From positions 1 through 37,078 of the forward strand of contig NZ_BSOA01000026.1 in NCBI RefSeq assembly GCF_030160275.1: 37,078 nt of DNA, given 5' to 3'. Source of the stretch: Dyella flagellata (GTDB lineage: Bacteria > Pseudomonadota > Gammaproteobacteria > Xanthomonadales > Rhodanobacteraceae). Positions 17,026 to 25,863 of the stretch are shown here, piece after piece. The notes under the pieces are model-generated. The model made no database searches. It saw only the letters and a program-made list of their open reading frames with translations, and was not told where the DNA came from. The first letter of the stretch is position 1. Each line of letters begins with the position of its first letter. A program made the position numbers and the translations under genes.

Positions 17026-19674
17026 ATGACTCTCGTCCGCGAAACCTCCCCGATCCGTCTGCGCGATTACCGTCCCCCGGCATGGTCGGTGGAGGCCATC
17101 GAACTGGAGATCGATCTGGGCATCGATAGCACTGAAGTTTCGTCGCGGCTCACCCTGCGCAGCGATGCGTCGCAGCCGACGCCGCTGCGGCTGGATGGCG
17201 AAGGCCTGGAGCTGCTGGCAATTGCCCTGGATGGCCGCAAGCTCGAAGCGCAGGACTACCATTACGGACAATCCGTGCTTGAAATCCATGGTGCCCGCGA
17301 CGGCAGCGTGCTGGAAACGCGCGTGCGCGTGCAACCAGCCGCCAATACAACCCTTGAAGGCTTGTACCTGTCCGGTTCGCGCGAGCATGGGTTTCTGTTG
17401 ACGCAGTGTGAAGCCGAAGGCTTTCGCCATATCAGCTTCTTCCCGGACCGGCCGGATGTGCTGGCCCGCTACACGGTGACTTTGCGCGCCGATCGCGAAC
17501 GCTTCCCGGTCCTGCTGGCCGGAGGCAATCCCGCCGGCAGCGGCGACCTGCCCGATGGCCGCCATTGGGCGCGCTTCGTCGATCCGCATCCCAAGCCCAG
17601 TTACCTGTTCGCACTGGTCGCAGGACGCCTTCAGAACATTCAACGCAACTACCTCACGGCCGATGGCCGCCAGGTGCAGCTGGTGATCTGGTCCGAAGCC
17701 AACGTGATCGACAGCTGCCACTACGCGCTCGACGCGTTGGAACGCTCGATGCGCTGGGACGAGCGCAGCTATGGCCGCAGCTTCGACCTGGATGTGTTCC
17801 ATGTCGTGGCCACGCACGATTTCAACATGGGCGCGATGGAGAACAAGGGGCTCAACATCTTCAACGCGAAATACCTGCTGGCCGATCCGGATACCAGCAC
17901 GGACGACGAATACCGCGCAGTGGAAGCGGTGGTGGCGCATGAGTATTTCCACAACTGGACCGGCAACCGCGTCACCTGCCGCGACTGGTTCCAGCTTTCG
18001 CTCAAGGAAGGGCTTACGGTATTCCGCGAGCAGCAATTCTCCGCGGACATGAACTCGGCGCCGTTGAAGCGCATCGAAGACGTCGCACTGCTGCGGCGCA
18101 CGCAATTTCCGGAGGATGCCGGCCCGCTGGCGCATCCCGTGCGTCCGGCGGAATACCGCGAGATCAACAACTTCTATACCGCCACCGTCTACGAAAAGGG
18201 CTCGGAGCTGGTGCGCATGGTGGCCGGCCGGCTCGGGCAAGAAGGCTTTCGGCGTGGCATGGACCTGTATTTCCAGCGGCACGACGGACACGCGGCGACC
18301 ATCGAGGATTTTCTGGCCGCGCTAGGTGACGCCAACCACATCGATCTCACGGCGTATCTCGCCTGGTACTCGCAAGCCGGCACGCCCCACCTGCACGCAA
18401 AGGGTGAATACGACGCCACGCGGCAGGAGTACACGCTGACCCTTTCGCAGCTCACGCGCCCCACGCCGGGAGATGCGGAGAAAAAGCCGCTACCGATCCC
18501 GGTGAAGCTGTCGTTGTTCAACCGCGCCGGCCAGATGCTGCCACTGCAACTGAATGGCGAGGCGCAAGGCGACAGCGTCGAGAAAGTCATCGTGCTGGGC
18601 CGACCCACCCAGCGCTTCGTCTTCAAGCAAGTTCCCTCTGCGCCCGTACCTTCGCTGCTGCGCGGCTTTTCGGCGCCGGTGGTGCTTGAGTACGACTACA
18701 GCCCGGACGAACTGGCGTTGCTGCTTGCGCATGACGTGGATGGTTTCAACCGTTGGGAGGCCGGACAGCAACTGGCCATGCTGGCCTTTGATACCTTGCG
18801 AGACGGCGACGATTCCACCGCATGCAAGGCTTGGTGCAACGCATTGGCCGCCTTGTTCACCCACGACGCCATGGACGATGCCTTGCTCGCGGACCTGTTG
18901 ACGCCGCCGGGTGAAATCGAGTTCGCGGATCGCCAAAGCGAGGTGGATCCGGCCAGGATTCACGCCCAGCGCGAGACGATGCAGCTGCGCCTGGCCGAAC
19001 GGATCGGCATCGACGCCTTGCTGGCTCGCTATCGCGCACTTGCCGCCCACGTCGGCGAGCCGCAACTGGACGCCATGAGCCAAGCCGGACGGCGACTCAA
19101 GCGCCGCGTGCTCGAATTGCTGGCCCTGGTCGACGCCGAGCAGGCCTATGTACTGGCCGCAAGGCAGTACGACATGGCGTCGGGCATGACCGATCGTTTG
19201 GCCGCACTCAGCCTGCTGGTGCGCCGGTGCGCGCCGCAAGCGGCCTCCGCGCTCGCGCATTTCCGGGAACGCTACGCGGGCAACCCACTGGCGCTGGACA
19301 AATGGTTCAACGTGCAAGCACAGGTACCGGGCGAACCGGCGCTCGCCGTCGTCAAGAACCTGGAAAGCGATCCGGCCTTCACCCTGAAAAATCCCAACCG
19401 CGCCCGCTCCCTGCTGGGCGCCTTCGCCAGCACCAATCCCAGCGGATTTCATCGCGCCGATGGCGCGGCCTACCCGTTCGTGGCCGAACGCCTGGTGCAG
19501 CTGGATGCGCTCAACCCGCAGATCGCGGCGCGCCTGGCCACCGCGTTCAATGGCTGGCAGCGATTGGAACCGCAGCGCCGAAGCGCGGCGCGGCAAGCGC
19601 TTGAGGCCCTGGTACAGCGCGAAGGCTTGTCGCCCAATTTGAGCGAGATCGTGGGCAACGTTTTGCAGCACTGA
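17026..19674 (+). CDS. pepN: Aminopeptidase N
   Basis: 882 aa, M1 zinc aminopeptidase removing N-terminal residues from peptides in the cytoplasm (E. coli PepN is 870 aa). The exopeptidase motif GAMEN is at 269-273. The zinc site is H305-EYFH with the third ligand Glu 18 residues later (SLKEG). Start: ATG 17026 gives MTLVRETSPIRLRDYRPP, matching the family N-terminus. The frame is open much farther left, but only as antisense to the epimerase and dehydratase genes. No strong ribosome site is seen. No signal peptide. Confidence 0.96.
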   Translation: MTLVRETSPIRLRDYRPPAWSVEAIELEIDLGIDSTEVSSRLTLRSDASQPTPLRLDGEGLELLAIALDGRKLEAQDYHYGQSVLEIHGARDGSVLETRVRVQPAANTTLEGLYLSGSREHGFLLTQCEAEGFRHISFFPDRPDVLARYTVTLRADRERFPVLLAGGNPAGSGDLPDGRHWARFVDPHPKPSYLFALVAGRLQNIQRNYLTADGRQVQLVIWSEANVIDSCHYALDALERSMRWDERSYGRSFDLDVFHVVATHDFNMGAMENKGLNIFNAKYLLADPDTSTDDEYRAVEAVVAHEYFHNWTGNRVTCRDWFQLSLKEGLTVFREQQFSADMNSAPLKRIEDVALLRRTQFPEDAGPLAHPVRPAEYREINNFYTATVYEKGSELVRMVAGRLGQEGFRRGMDLYFQRHDGHAATIEDFLAALGDANHIDLTAYLAWYSQAGTPHLHAKGEYDATRQEYTLTLSQLTRPTPGDAEKKPLPIPVKLSLFNRAGQMLPLQLNGEAQGDSVEKVIVLGRPTQRFVFKQVPSAPVPSLLRGFSAPVVLEYDYSPDELALLLAHDVDGFNRWEAGQQLAMLAFDTLRDGDDSTACKAWCNALAALFTHDAMDDALLADLLTPPGEIEFADRQSEVDPARIHAQRETMQLRLAERIGIDALLARYRALAAHVGEPQLDAMSQAGRRLKRRVLELLALVDAEQAYVLAARQYDMASGMTDRLAALSLLVRRCAPQAASALAHFRERYAGNPLALDKWFNVQAQVPGEPALAVVKNLESDPAFTLKNPNRARSLLGAFASTNPSGFHRADGAAYPFVAERLVQLDALNPQIAARLATAFNGWQRLEPQRRSAARQALEALVQREGLSPNLSEIVGNVLQH

Positions 19675-19687
19675 GTGTCTGGCAAAG

Positions 19688-19717
19688 CGTAGGCTGGGAT
19701 GACAATCCCAGCCTACG
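19688..19717. repeat. Single REP hairpin with GTAG and CTAC ends
   Basis: A perfect 13-bp stem (CGTAGGCTGGGAT / ATCCCAGCCTACG) with a GACA loop, 13 bp after the pepN stop. It looks like the outer halves of a REPIN joined with the centre deleted. Confidence 0.9.
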
Positions 19718-19723
19718 AAACGA

Positions 19724-19749
19724 CAACGGCGACCATATGGTCGCCGTTG
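19724..19749. terminator. Perfect 26-bp palindrome between convergent genes
   Basis: An 11-bp stem (CAACGGCGACC / GGTCGCCGTTG) around ATAT, 24 bp past the end of the 61-aa gene and 49 bp past pepN. It is probably a transcript-end hairpin for both, but neither side has a real U-tract, so intrinsic termination would be weak. Confidence 0.45.
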
Positions 19750-19773
19750 CGGGGCGGTGCTTGAAAGGCGCTC

Positions 19774-19959
19774 TCAGGCGGGAAGAAGATCCAGCTCGCT
19801 TTGCAGGTGACTCATGCGCGATTCAATGCGCGGGCGAAGCTGCTCTTGCTGTACCGGGTCGCGCTCGACGAGGTGATCCATCGCCATTTCCAGGCGACCA
19901 AGCTCCACCATCAGATCATGCCGCAAGTACACCGGTGCGTATTCGTTGCTGTTGTCCAT
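19774..19959 (-). CDS. Small conserved-looking protein, 61 aa
   Basis: 61 aa, acidic and helical, starting MDNSNEYAPVYLRHDLMVEL and ending QSELDLLPA. GGGAGATGAG directly before ATG 19959 is a good ribosome site. Heptad-like spacing (RLEMAMDHLVERD, RIESRMSHLQSEL) suggests a short helical hairpin or coiled coil. No domain is recognised. A perfect Crp/Clp-type palindrome and a -10-like TATGGA lie at the right distances upstream, which supports a real, regulated gene. Confidence 0.7.
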   Translation of the reverse strand: MDNSNEYAPVYLRHDLMVELGRLEMAMDHLVERDPVQQEQLRPRIESRMSHLQSELDLLPA

Positions 19960-19987
19960 GGCTCATCTCCCACTTTGCTTTGCATGA

Positions 19988-19993
19988 TCCATA
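19988..19993 (-). promoter_or_regulatory. Candidate -10 box of the 61-aa gene
   Basis: TATGGA on the minus strand. If transcription starts near 19980, the Crp/Clp palindrome centres near -41.5, the class II activator position, which takes over from a -35 box. Confidence 0.4.
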
Positions 19994-20013
19994 CAGCAAC
20001 AGACGTGCCAGCC

Positions 20014-20029
20014 TGTGATGAACATCACA
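20014..20029. promoter_or_regulatory. Crp/Clp-type binding site
   Basis: TGTGATGAACATCACA is a perfect match to TGTGA-N6-TCACA, the site bound by Crp and by Clp, the Xanthomonadales Crp homologue controlled by c-di-GMP. It lies 55 bp upstream of the 61-aa gene start and about 470 bp from mnmG, so the small gene is the likely target. Confidence 0.7.
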
Positions 20030-20167
20030 TATGAACTTTGCTTGTTATCACCCTGTGACCTTTTCTGTCAGCTGTTGCCACAAGTCGACAGAAATTTCCG
20101 TTTCAGTCACTTCGTATTCACATGCTGAGGGCGATGATCGCTCTCACGCCACGGGGGGTGCGGTCTT

Positions 20168-20221
20168 TTACCGTCTTGCCCGATTGGGCCACCAGTTTCT
20201 GGCGCCCGGCACTACGGTCAT
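20168..20221 (-). CDS. Possible 17-aa short ORF with tandem Trp codons
   Basis: ATG 20221 is preceded by AGGGGG with 8 nt spacing, better than many genes in this window. The peptide begins MTVVPGARNWWPN and ends at TAA 20168. The ribosome site lies in the loop, and the first codons in the bulge and stem, of the inverted repeat 20198-20260. It could be a leader peptide or chance; no promoter was found for it and no amino-acid operon follows. Confidence 0.25.
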   Translation of the reverse strand: MTVVPGARNWWPNRARR

Positions 20222-20260
20222 CCTGGATTCCCCCTGTTCCTGAGACCGCCGGGCGCCAGA
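20198..20260. other. 13-bp inverted repeat, possible structured RNA
   Basis: Arms TCTGGCGCCCGGC (20198-20210) and GCCGGGCGCCAGA (20248-20260) are perfectly complementary. Past a one-sided bulge (ACTAC) the stem continues GGTC/GACC, leaving an apical loop with five Cs on the plus strand (five Gs on the minus). A stem of 17 bp with a C-rich loop is unlikely by chance. Confidence 0.55.
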
Positions 20261-20277
20261 TCTCTCTTCAAGAGATC

Positions 20278-20310
20278 AAAAAAATAGACGGCGCCCCGAA
20301 AGGGCGCCGT
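20278..20310 (-). terminator. Strong minus-strand intrinsic terminator
   Basis: GC-rich stem GACGGCGCCC/GGGCGCCGTC with a short loop, followed on the minus strand by TATTTTTTT. The plus side has no U-tract. It would end a transcript entering from the right (20311 to about 20500), where no gene is recognised, which suggests a small RNA or antisense transcript. Confidence 0.8.
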
Positions 20311-20501
20311 CTCTGCTTCCTGTCCCGGTACGCGAAAGGACCCCTGCCGTCCTGTCTCAGCGCGCGATTTGCGCAGCGTCTGCCCGCGAAAGTGCGGAAG
20401 GGTTAATGCAGAAAGCATGCCAGCTTCAGGTAGGCGATTTCTGACGAGGCGGTTCGCAGTACCATAAGCGTTTGTCTACCCTGACGTTTAGCTAGATTCC
20501 C

Positions 20502-22379
20502 ATGCTTCACCCCAGCTCCTATGACGTGATCGTGATCGGCGGCGGCCATGCCGGCACCGAGGCGGCGCTCGCTTCGGCGCGGTGCGGTGCGCGCACGCTG
20601 CTGCTGAGCCACAACATCGAGACGATCGGCCAGATGAGCTGCAACCCGGCCATCGGCGGCATTGGCAAGGGCCATCTGGTGAAAGAGATCGATGCGCTGG
20701 GCGGGGCCATGGCACAGGCAGCCGATCGCGCCGGCATCCAGTGGCGCACCTTGAACGCCTCCAAGGGCCCGGCCGTGCGCGCCACCCGCTGCCAGGCCGA
20801 CCGCGCGCTGTACAAGGCAGCCATCCGCCGCACTGTGGAAACCCAAGCTAACCTGGACCTGTTCCAGCAGGCGGTGGACGATCTGCTGATCGAGCAGGGG
20901 CGCGTGGTGGGCGTGGTGACGCAAATGGGCGTTTCCTTCCGCGCCAGGTCGGTAGTGCTCACAGCGGGCACCTTCCTGGCCGGCAAGATCCACATCGGCC
21001 CGGCCCAATACGCGGGCGGTCGCGCAGGCGATCCCCCTGCAAGCACGCTCGCGCAGCGCCTACGCGAGCTGCCGGTAGCGGCGGATCGGCTGAAGACCGG
21101 TACACCGCCGCGCATCGACCTGCGCAGCATCGACTTCAGCGGTCTGGAACAGCAGCCGGGCGACAATCCCGCGCCGGTGTTTTCCTATCTGGGCTCGCGC
21201 GACGACCATCCGCGCCAGGTGAGCTGCTGGATCACTCACACCAGCGCACGCACGCACGAGATCATCCGCGCTGCGCTCGATCGTTCGCCGCTGTACACCG
21301 GCCAGATCGAGGGCGTGGGTCCGCGCTATTGCCCGTCCATCGAAGACAAGGTGGTGCGCTTTGCCGACAAGGGCTCGCACCAGATCTTCATCGAGCCCGA
21401 AGGCCTGGACAGCTTCGAGATCTACCCCAACGGCATCTCCACATCGCTGCCGTTCGACGTGCAGCTCGAACTGGTGCATTCGATCAAGGGTTTCGAGCAG
21501 GCGCACATCACGCGCCCCGGCTACGCCATCGAATACGACTATTTCGATCCGCGCGGGCTGCATCCGTGGCTGGAAACCAAGACCCTTCCGGGTCTGTACT
21601 TCGCCGGCCAGATCAACGGCACCACCGGCTACGAGGAAGCGGCAGCGCAAGGCCTGATCGCCGGCCTCAACGCCGCGCTGGCGGTGCAAGGCAAGGCGCC
21701 CTGGTATCCGCGCCGCGATGAAGCCTACATCGGCGTGCTGATCGACGACCTCACCAGCAACGGTACCATCGAGCCCTACCGCATGTTCACTTCGCGCGCG
21801 GAATACCGCCTGCATCTGCGCGAGGACAACGCGGATCTGCGCCTCACCGAAACCGGCCATGCGCTGGGCGTGGTGCCGCAGCTACGCTTCGATGCCCTGC
21901 GCGCCAAGCGCGAAGCGGTGGAACGGGAGACGCAGCGGCTGGCCGGATTGTGGGCCGCACCGAACAACGCTTTGGGAGCGGCGATCGCGCGCCAGCTCGG
22001 CGTGACGGTAAGCCGCGAAACCCATGCACTGGATCTGCTGCGCAGGCCCGAACTCGATTACGCCAAGCTGGCCGGCGTGCCTGAGCTCGGCCCCATGGTC
22101 GATCGCGAAGATGTGGCCGCGCAGGTCGAGGTGCAGGCCAAGTACGCCGGCTACCTCGAACGCCAGCGCGAGGAAATCGAACGCCAGCGCCGCCACGAGA
22201 ACACGGTCATTCCCACCAGCTTCGATTATGACAAGGTGCGAGGCCTTTCCGCCGAAGTGCTGCTGAAGCTCAAGCGCAGCCTGCCGGCCACCATCGGCCA
22301 GGCAGCGCGTATCAGTGGCGTCACGCCAGCGGCGATTTCGTTGTTGCTGGTGCACCTCAAGCGCCGCGACGCGGCCTGA
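20502..22379 (+). CDS. mnmG: tRNA uridine-5-carboxymethylaminomethyl modification enzyme
   Basis: 625 aa, normal length. MnmG (GidA) works with the GTPase MnmE to build cmnm5U at wobble U34. FAD-binding [10 protein letters not shown] (13-22) is preceded by YDVIVIGG. The family signatures [38 protein letters not shown] and [19 protein letters not shown] are all present. The C-terminal helical domain binds tRNA and MnmE. No ribosome site precedes ATG 20502, so the mRNA may be leaderless. It lies beside the structured intergenic region. Confidence 0.98.
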   Translation: MLHPSSYDVIVIGGGHAGTEAALASARCGARTLLLSHNIETIGQMSCNPAIGGIGKGHLVKEIDALGGAMAQAADRAGIQWRTLNASKGPAVRATRCQADRALYKAAIRRTVETQANLDLFQQAVDDLLIEQGRVVGVVTQMGVSFRARSVVLTAGTFLAGKIHIGPAQYAGGRAGDPPASTLAQRLRELPVAADRLKTGTPPRIDLRSIDFSGLEQQPGDNPAPVFSYLGSRDDHPRQVSCWITHTSARTHEIIRAALDRSPLYTGQIEGVGPRYCPSIEDKVVRFADKGSHQIFIEPEGLDSFEIYPNGISTSLPFDVQLELVHSIKGFEQAHITRPGYAIEYDYFDPRGLHPWLETKTLPGLYFAGQINGTTGYEEAAAQGLIAGLNAALAVQGKAPWYPRRDEAYIGVLIDDLTSNGTIEPYRMFTSRAEYRLHLREDNADLRLTETGHALGVVPQLRFDALRAKREAVERETQRLAGLWAAPNNALGAAIARQLGVTVSRETHALDLLRRPELDYAKLAGVPELGPMVDREDVAAQVEVQAKYAGYLERQREEIERQRRHENTVIPTSFDYDKVRGLSAEVLLKLKRSLPATIGQAARISGVTPAAISLLLVHLKRRDAA

Positions 22380-22414
22380 ACCAACGTTACTGATTAACTC
22401 ACGATCCCTTGCAG

Positions 22415-22432
22415 GCGCATGGCATCATGCGC
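22415..22432. other. Small perfect hairpin after mnmG
   Basis: GCGCATG-GCAT-CATGCGC, a 7-bp stem with 4-nt loop, 35 bp past the mnmG stop and 24 bp before the next ATG. No U-tract follows. It may be a weak transcript end, a leader element or chance. Confidence 0.35.
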
Positions 22433-22456
22433 TTCACGTTTACCGAGGTACACCCC

Positions 22457-23218
22457 ATGGAAGTGTGGATCGGCCGTAACGGCGAACGCCACGGCCCGTA
22501 TCAGGAAGAGCAAGTGAAGGAATGGCTGCGCAGCGGCCAGCTCAGTCCCGACGACCTGGGCTGGTACGACAGCCTGGCCGATTGGCGGCCGCTGTCGATG
22601 CTGTTCCCCGACGATCGGCCTGCGCCCGCGCCCAGTCCGTATGGGCCGCCGCCGCTGCAGCAAGCGCAGACGAGCAACACTGCTTATTTCGACTACGCAA
22701 GCTTCTGGCAACGGTTTGGCGCTTGGGTGATCGACCTGCTCATCCTGATGATTCCCACCATGATCGCGGCGTACACGCTCGGCGCCGTGGAAGCGTACAA
22801 GCATCTACTCGACCAGATGCAAGGCGGCGCCGATATGGCGGTCGCGCTGCGCGATTACGCCAAGGCAACAGAAGGCGCCAGCGTGGCGTCGCTGGCCATT
22901 ACCTATCTGTATTACGTTTTCTTCGAGGCTTCGACGTGGCAGGCCACGCCGGGCAAGCTGGCGTTGCGCTTGCGCGTGACCGACGTTCACGGACAACGCA
23001 TAGCGCTTGGGCGGTCGGCTGCGCGCAATGTCGTGCGGCTGTTGAGCGCGGTGTTCCTGCTGATCCCGATCATCTGCTATCTCGCCATCAGCTGGACGCA
23101 GCATAAGCAGGGCTTGCATGACCTATGGGCCGGCACTTATGTGCTCAAAGGCAGCGCGCAGGAACAGCCGCCACAACGCTCGCCCTCGAACCACGACCGT
23201 GGCCACTTCAACGCCTGA
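22457..23218 (+). CDS. GYF_2/RDD domain membrane protein
   Basis: 253 aa. ATG 22457 follows a GAGGT ribosome site at 7 nt. Residues about 1-50 form a GYF_2-like module (GPYQEEQVKEWLRSGQLSPDDLGWY), a Pro-rich linker follows, then an RDD domain (about 78-235) starting FWQRFGAWVIDLLILMI with further membrane segments near residues 150-165 and 190-215. RDD proteins are small inner-membrane proteins of mostly unknown function, some linked to ion exchange. A clear terminator follows, so with or without mnmG it ends its transcript. Confidence 0.85.
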   Translation: MEVWIGRNGERHGPYQEEQVKEWLRSGQLSPDDLGWYDSLADWRPLSMLFPDDRPAPAPSPYGPPPLQQAQTSNTAYFDYASFWQRFGAWVIDLLILMIPTMIAAYTLGAVEAYKHLLDQMQGGADMAVALRDYAKATEGASVASLAITYLYYVFFEASTWQATPGKLALRLRVTDVHGQRIALGRSAARNVVRLLSAVFLLIPIICYLAISWTQHKQGLHDLWAGTYVLKGSAQEQPPQRSPSNHDRGHFNA

Positions 23219-23234
23219 GTCGTAGCTACACGTC

Positions 23235-23268
23235 ACGGTGCAGCCTGCTGGGCTTGCACCGTTTTTTT
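23235..23268 (+). terminator. Intrinsic terminator after the RDD gene
   Basis: Stem CGGTGCA...TGCACCG with an inner GCC/GGC extension, followed by seven Ts (23262-23268), 17 bp past the stop codon. Confidence 0.85.
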
Positions 23269-23353
23269 CGTCATGCTCGCAGACCTTCCGACGCATGACG
23301 CTTTTGCAAAGCCCGTTGGTCGCACCACCCCAATCAGGAAGTCTGTCTAGCCC

Positions 23354-25681
23354 ATGCTTAGCATCGAACAACGCATCGCCCAGGACATCGCCGCCAAGTC
23401 GGAACAGGTACGTGCAGCCGTGGACCTGCTCGATGGCGGCGCCACCGTGCCGTTCATCGCACGCTACCGCAAGGAAGTCACCGGCGGCCTCGACGATACG
23501 CAATTGCGTACGCTCGAAGAACGCCTGCGCTATCTGCGCGAACTGGAAGAACGCCGCAGCGCGATCCTCGCCAGCGTCGAGGAACAGGGCAAACTCAGCG
23601 ATGCGCTGAAACAGGACATCCTCGAAGCCGACACCAAGGCACGCCTGGAAGATCTTTACCTGCCGTACAAGCCCAAGCGCCGCACCAAAGCGCAGATCGC
23701 GCGCGAAGCTGGCTTGGAGCCGCTTGCCGTCGGCTTGCGCGAAGACCCCACGCAGGCGCCGGAAACGTTCGCTGCGCAGTTCGTCGACGCTGAAAAAGGC
23801 GTACCCGATGTACGCGCCGCCCTCGATGGCGCGCGCGCGATCCTGATGGAGAGCATCGCCGAGGACGCGCAGCTGCTGGGCGAACTGCGCGATTGGCTAT
23901 GGGAGAAAGGCCAGATCCGCGCCAAGTTGGTCGAAGGCAAGGAACACGAAGGCGCGAAATTCCGCGACTACTTCGATCACATGGAGCCGATCGGCAAGAT
24001 TCCATCGCATCGACTGCTCGCCCTGATGCGCGCGCGCAACGAAGGCGTGATTGAACTGGAACTGCTGCCCACGGTGGAAGCCGAGCAAGGCAACCACGAA
24101 GCCGAAGGGCGCGTAGCGTCGCACGCCGGCATCATCGAGCGTGGCCGTGCGGCGGATGCCTGGCTGCGCGAAACCGTGCGCATGACCTGGCGCGTGAAGC
24201 TGCATCTGCATCTGACACTGGACCTGTTCGGCCGCGTGCGCGAAGGCGCGGAAGACGAAGCGATCCGCGTGTTCGGCGACAACCTCAAGGACCTGCTGCT
24301 GGCTGCGCCGGCCGGCGCCAAGACCGTCATGGGCCTGGACCCGGGCATACGCACCGGCGTGAAGGTGGCGGTGGTCGATGCCACCGGCAAACTGTTGGCG
24401 ACGGACACCGTCTATCCGCATGAGCCGCGCAATCAGTGGGATCAGTCGATCGCGCGGCTGGCCGTGCTCAGCAAGCAACATGGTGTCAACCTGATCGCCA
24501 TCGGCAACGGTACCGCGTCGCGCGAAACGGACAAGCTGGCCAGCGAGCTGATGAAGAAGCACGCCGACCTGAAACTGGCCAAGATCGTGGTGAGCGAAGC
24601 CGGCGCCTCGGTGTACTCCGCATCGGAAACAGCCGCCAAGGAATTTCCGGATCTCGACGTGAGCCTGCGCGGCGCAGTATCGATTGCGCGTCGTCTGCAG
24701 GATCCGTTGGCCGAACTGGTGAAAATCGAGCCCAAGGCGATCGGTGTCGGCCAGTATCAGCACGATGTGAATCAGGTGAAGCTGGCGCGCACGCTGGACG
24801 CCAAAGTGGAAGACTGCGTAAACGCGGTCGGTGTCGACGTAAACACGGCGTCGGCAGCTTTGCTCTCGCGCGTGGCGGGTCTTACGCCCAGCGTCGCCGA
24901 GAACGTGGTGAAGCATCGCGACGCCAACGGTCCTTTCTGCAACCGCAAGGCCTTGCTGAAAGTGCCGCGCCTGGGCGACAAGGCCTTCGAGCAATGCGCC
25001 GGCTTCTTGCGCGTGCCCAGCGGCGACAATCCGCTGGATGCCAGCGCGGTGCATCCGGAAGCTTATCCGGTGGTCGAACGCATCATGGCCCAATGCGGCC
25101 GTGAAGTGAAAAGCATAATCGGCGACATCACCTTCCTGCGCGGACTCAAGGCCGAGCAATTCACCGACGAGCGCTTCGGCGTGCCCACCGTGCGCGACAT
25201 CCTCAAGGAGCTGGAAAAGCCCGGCCGCGATCCGCGTCCGGAATTCGTCGCACCCAGCTTCGCCGAAGGCGTGGAAGACCTGAAGGACCTCAAGCCCGGC
25301 ATGATCCTCGAAGGCCGCGTCACCAACGTGGCCGCCTTCGGCGCCTTCGTCGACATCGGCGTGCACCAGGATGGCCTGGTGCATGTCTCCGCGCTGTCGC
25401 ACAGCTTCGTGAAGGATCCGCGCGATGCCGTGAAAGCCGGTGACATCGTCAAAGTGAAGGTGATGGAGGTGGATATCGCACGCCAGCGCATCGCCCTTTC
25501 CATGCGCCTGGATGACGAACCCGGGCAGCAGGCGCGTGGCGGCAAGCCCGCCAGCGGCGGCGAGGCACGTGGCGGCCGCGATGCTCGCGGCCCCCGACCG
25601 GGCGCCCCGTCGCAGAAGCCTTCCCCGCCACCGGCCAACAGCGCGTTTGCAGACGCTTTTTCCAAGGCGCTCAAGCGTTAG
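23354..25681 (+). CDS. tex: Tex family RNA-binding transcription accessory protein
   Basis: 775 aa, the usual length for Tex (YhgF), an RNA-binding protein related to eukaryotic Spt6 and thought to act in transcription. Order: N-terminal helical region with [19 protein letters not shown] (residues about 30-48), YqgF/RNase H-like domain from about 323 ([17 protein letters not shown]), helix-hairpin-helix pair ([23 protein letters not shown]), and an S1 domain at about 648-720 ([21 protein letters not shown]). The tail is Gly/Arg/Pro-rich and disordered. AGGAAG lies about 12 nt before ATG 23354. Confidence 0.96.
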   Translation: MLSIEQRIAQDIAAKSEQVRAAVDLLDGGATVPFIARYRKEVTGGLDDTQLRTLEERLRYLRELEERRSAILASVEEQGKLSDALKQDILEADTKARLEDLYLPYKPKRRTKAQIAREAGLEPLAVGLREDPTQAPETFAAQFVDAEKGVPDVRAALDGARAILMESIAEDAQLLGELRDWLWEKGQIRAKLVEGKEHEGAKFRDYFDHMEPIGKIPSHRLLALMRARNEGVIELELLPTVEAEQGNHEAEGRVASHAGIIERGRAADAWLRETVRMTWRVKLHLHLTLDLFGRVREGAEDEAIRVFGDNLKDLLLAAPAGAKTVMGLDPGIRTGVKVAVVDATGKLLATDTVYPHEPRNQWDQSIARLAVLSKQHGVNLIAIGNGTASRETDKLASELMKKHADLKLAKIVVSEAGASVYSASETAAKEFPDLDVSLRGAVSIARRLQDPLAELVKIEPKAIGVGQYQHDVNQVKLARTLDAKVEDCVNAVGVDVNTASAALLSRVAGLTPSVAENVVKHRDANGPFCNRKALLKVPRLGDKAFEQCAGFLRVPSGDNPLDASAVHPEAYPVVERIMAQCGREVKSIIGDITFLRGLKAEQFTDERFGVPTVRDILKELEKPGRDPRPEFVAPSFAEGVEDLKDLKPGMILEGRVTNVAAFGAFVDIGVHQDGLVHVSALSHSFVKDPRDAVKAGDIVKVKVMEVDIARQRIALSMRLDDEPGQQARGGKPASGGEARGGRDARGPRPGAPSQKPSPPPANSAFADAFSKALKR

Positions 25682-25695
25682 GCCACGATGGGTTG

Positions 25696-25765
25696 CGTAG
25701 GCTGGGATGCTAATCCCAGCTTCCCACGTAGCATCCCGATGCTGGGATTGTCATCCCAGCCTACG
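25696..25765. repeat. REPIN: two inverted REP hairpins
   Basis: Left hairpin 25696-25720 begins CGTAGGCTGGGAT; right hairpin 25741-25765 ends ATCCCAGCCTACG. The arms pair except for short loop differences, with a 20-bp spacer. Lies just after tex. Confidence 0.92.
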
Positions 25766-25784
25766 CCCCGGGGATGGAGCTTGC

Positions 25785-25813
25785 TTGCAGCGCAGCATGC
25801 GCTGCCGTATGGC
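25785..25813 (+). promoter_or_regulatory. Candidate esterase promoter with inverted repeat
   Basis: A weak -35 TTGCAG (25785-25790) and TATGGC (25808-25813) are 17 bp apart. An 8-bp inverted repeat GCAGCGCA/TGCGCTGC (25787-25805) fills the spacer and could be an operator. Both hexamers are imperfect. Confidence 0.25.
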
Positions 25814-25863
25814 ATGCATTAACGTAACGCCCCGATAACAAACAGACGCAGGAGCACACCCAC

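Larger units (their letters stand above)
19960..20501. other. Structured 542-bp intergenic region
   Basis: Separates the 61-aa gene (minus) from mnmG (plus). It contains a Crp/Clp site (20014-20029), an 8-bp inverted repeat TTTCTGTC/GACAGAAA (20062-20094), several short hairpins (for example GCCC-GATT-GGGC near 20177), a 13-bp inverted repeat (20198-20260), a candidate minus-strand short ORF, and a minus-strand terminator (20278-20310). Open frames of 66-94 aa here have no ribosome sites or family features. No tRNA, tmRNA, SRP or RNase P signature was found. Confidence 0.6.

Noticed and set aside
20168-20221. Trp attenuator (trpL) reading of the WW short ORF
   Set aside because: No Trp or aromatic biosynthesis genes follow, and no terminator/antiterminator pair lies after the ORF. 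Kept only as a possible short ORF.
20122-20406. 94-codon plus-strand frame before mnmG
   Set aside because: It runs through the inverted repeat and terminator stem, has no ribosome site and no recognisable family.
23897-25402. 501-codon minus-strand frame within tex
   Set aside because: Shadow of tex. The plus frame encodes all the Tex domains.
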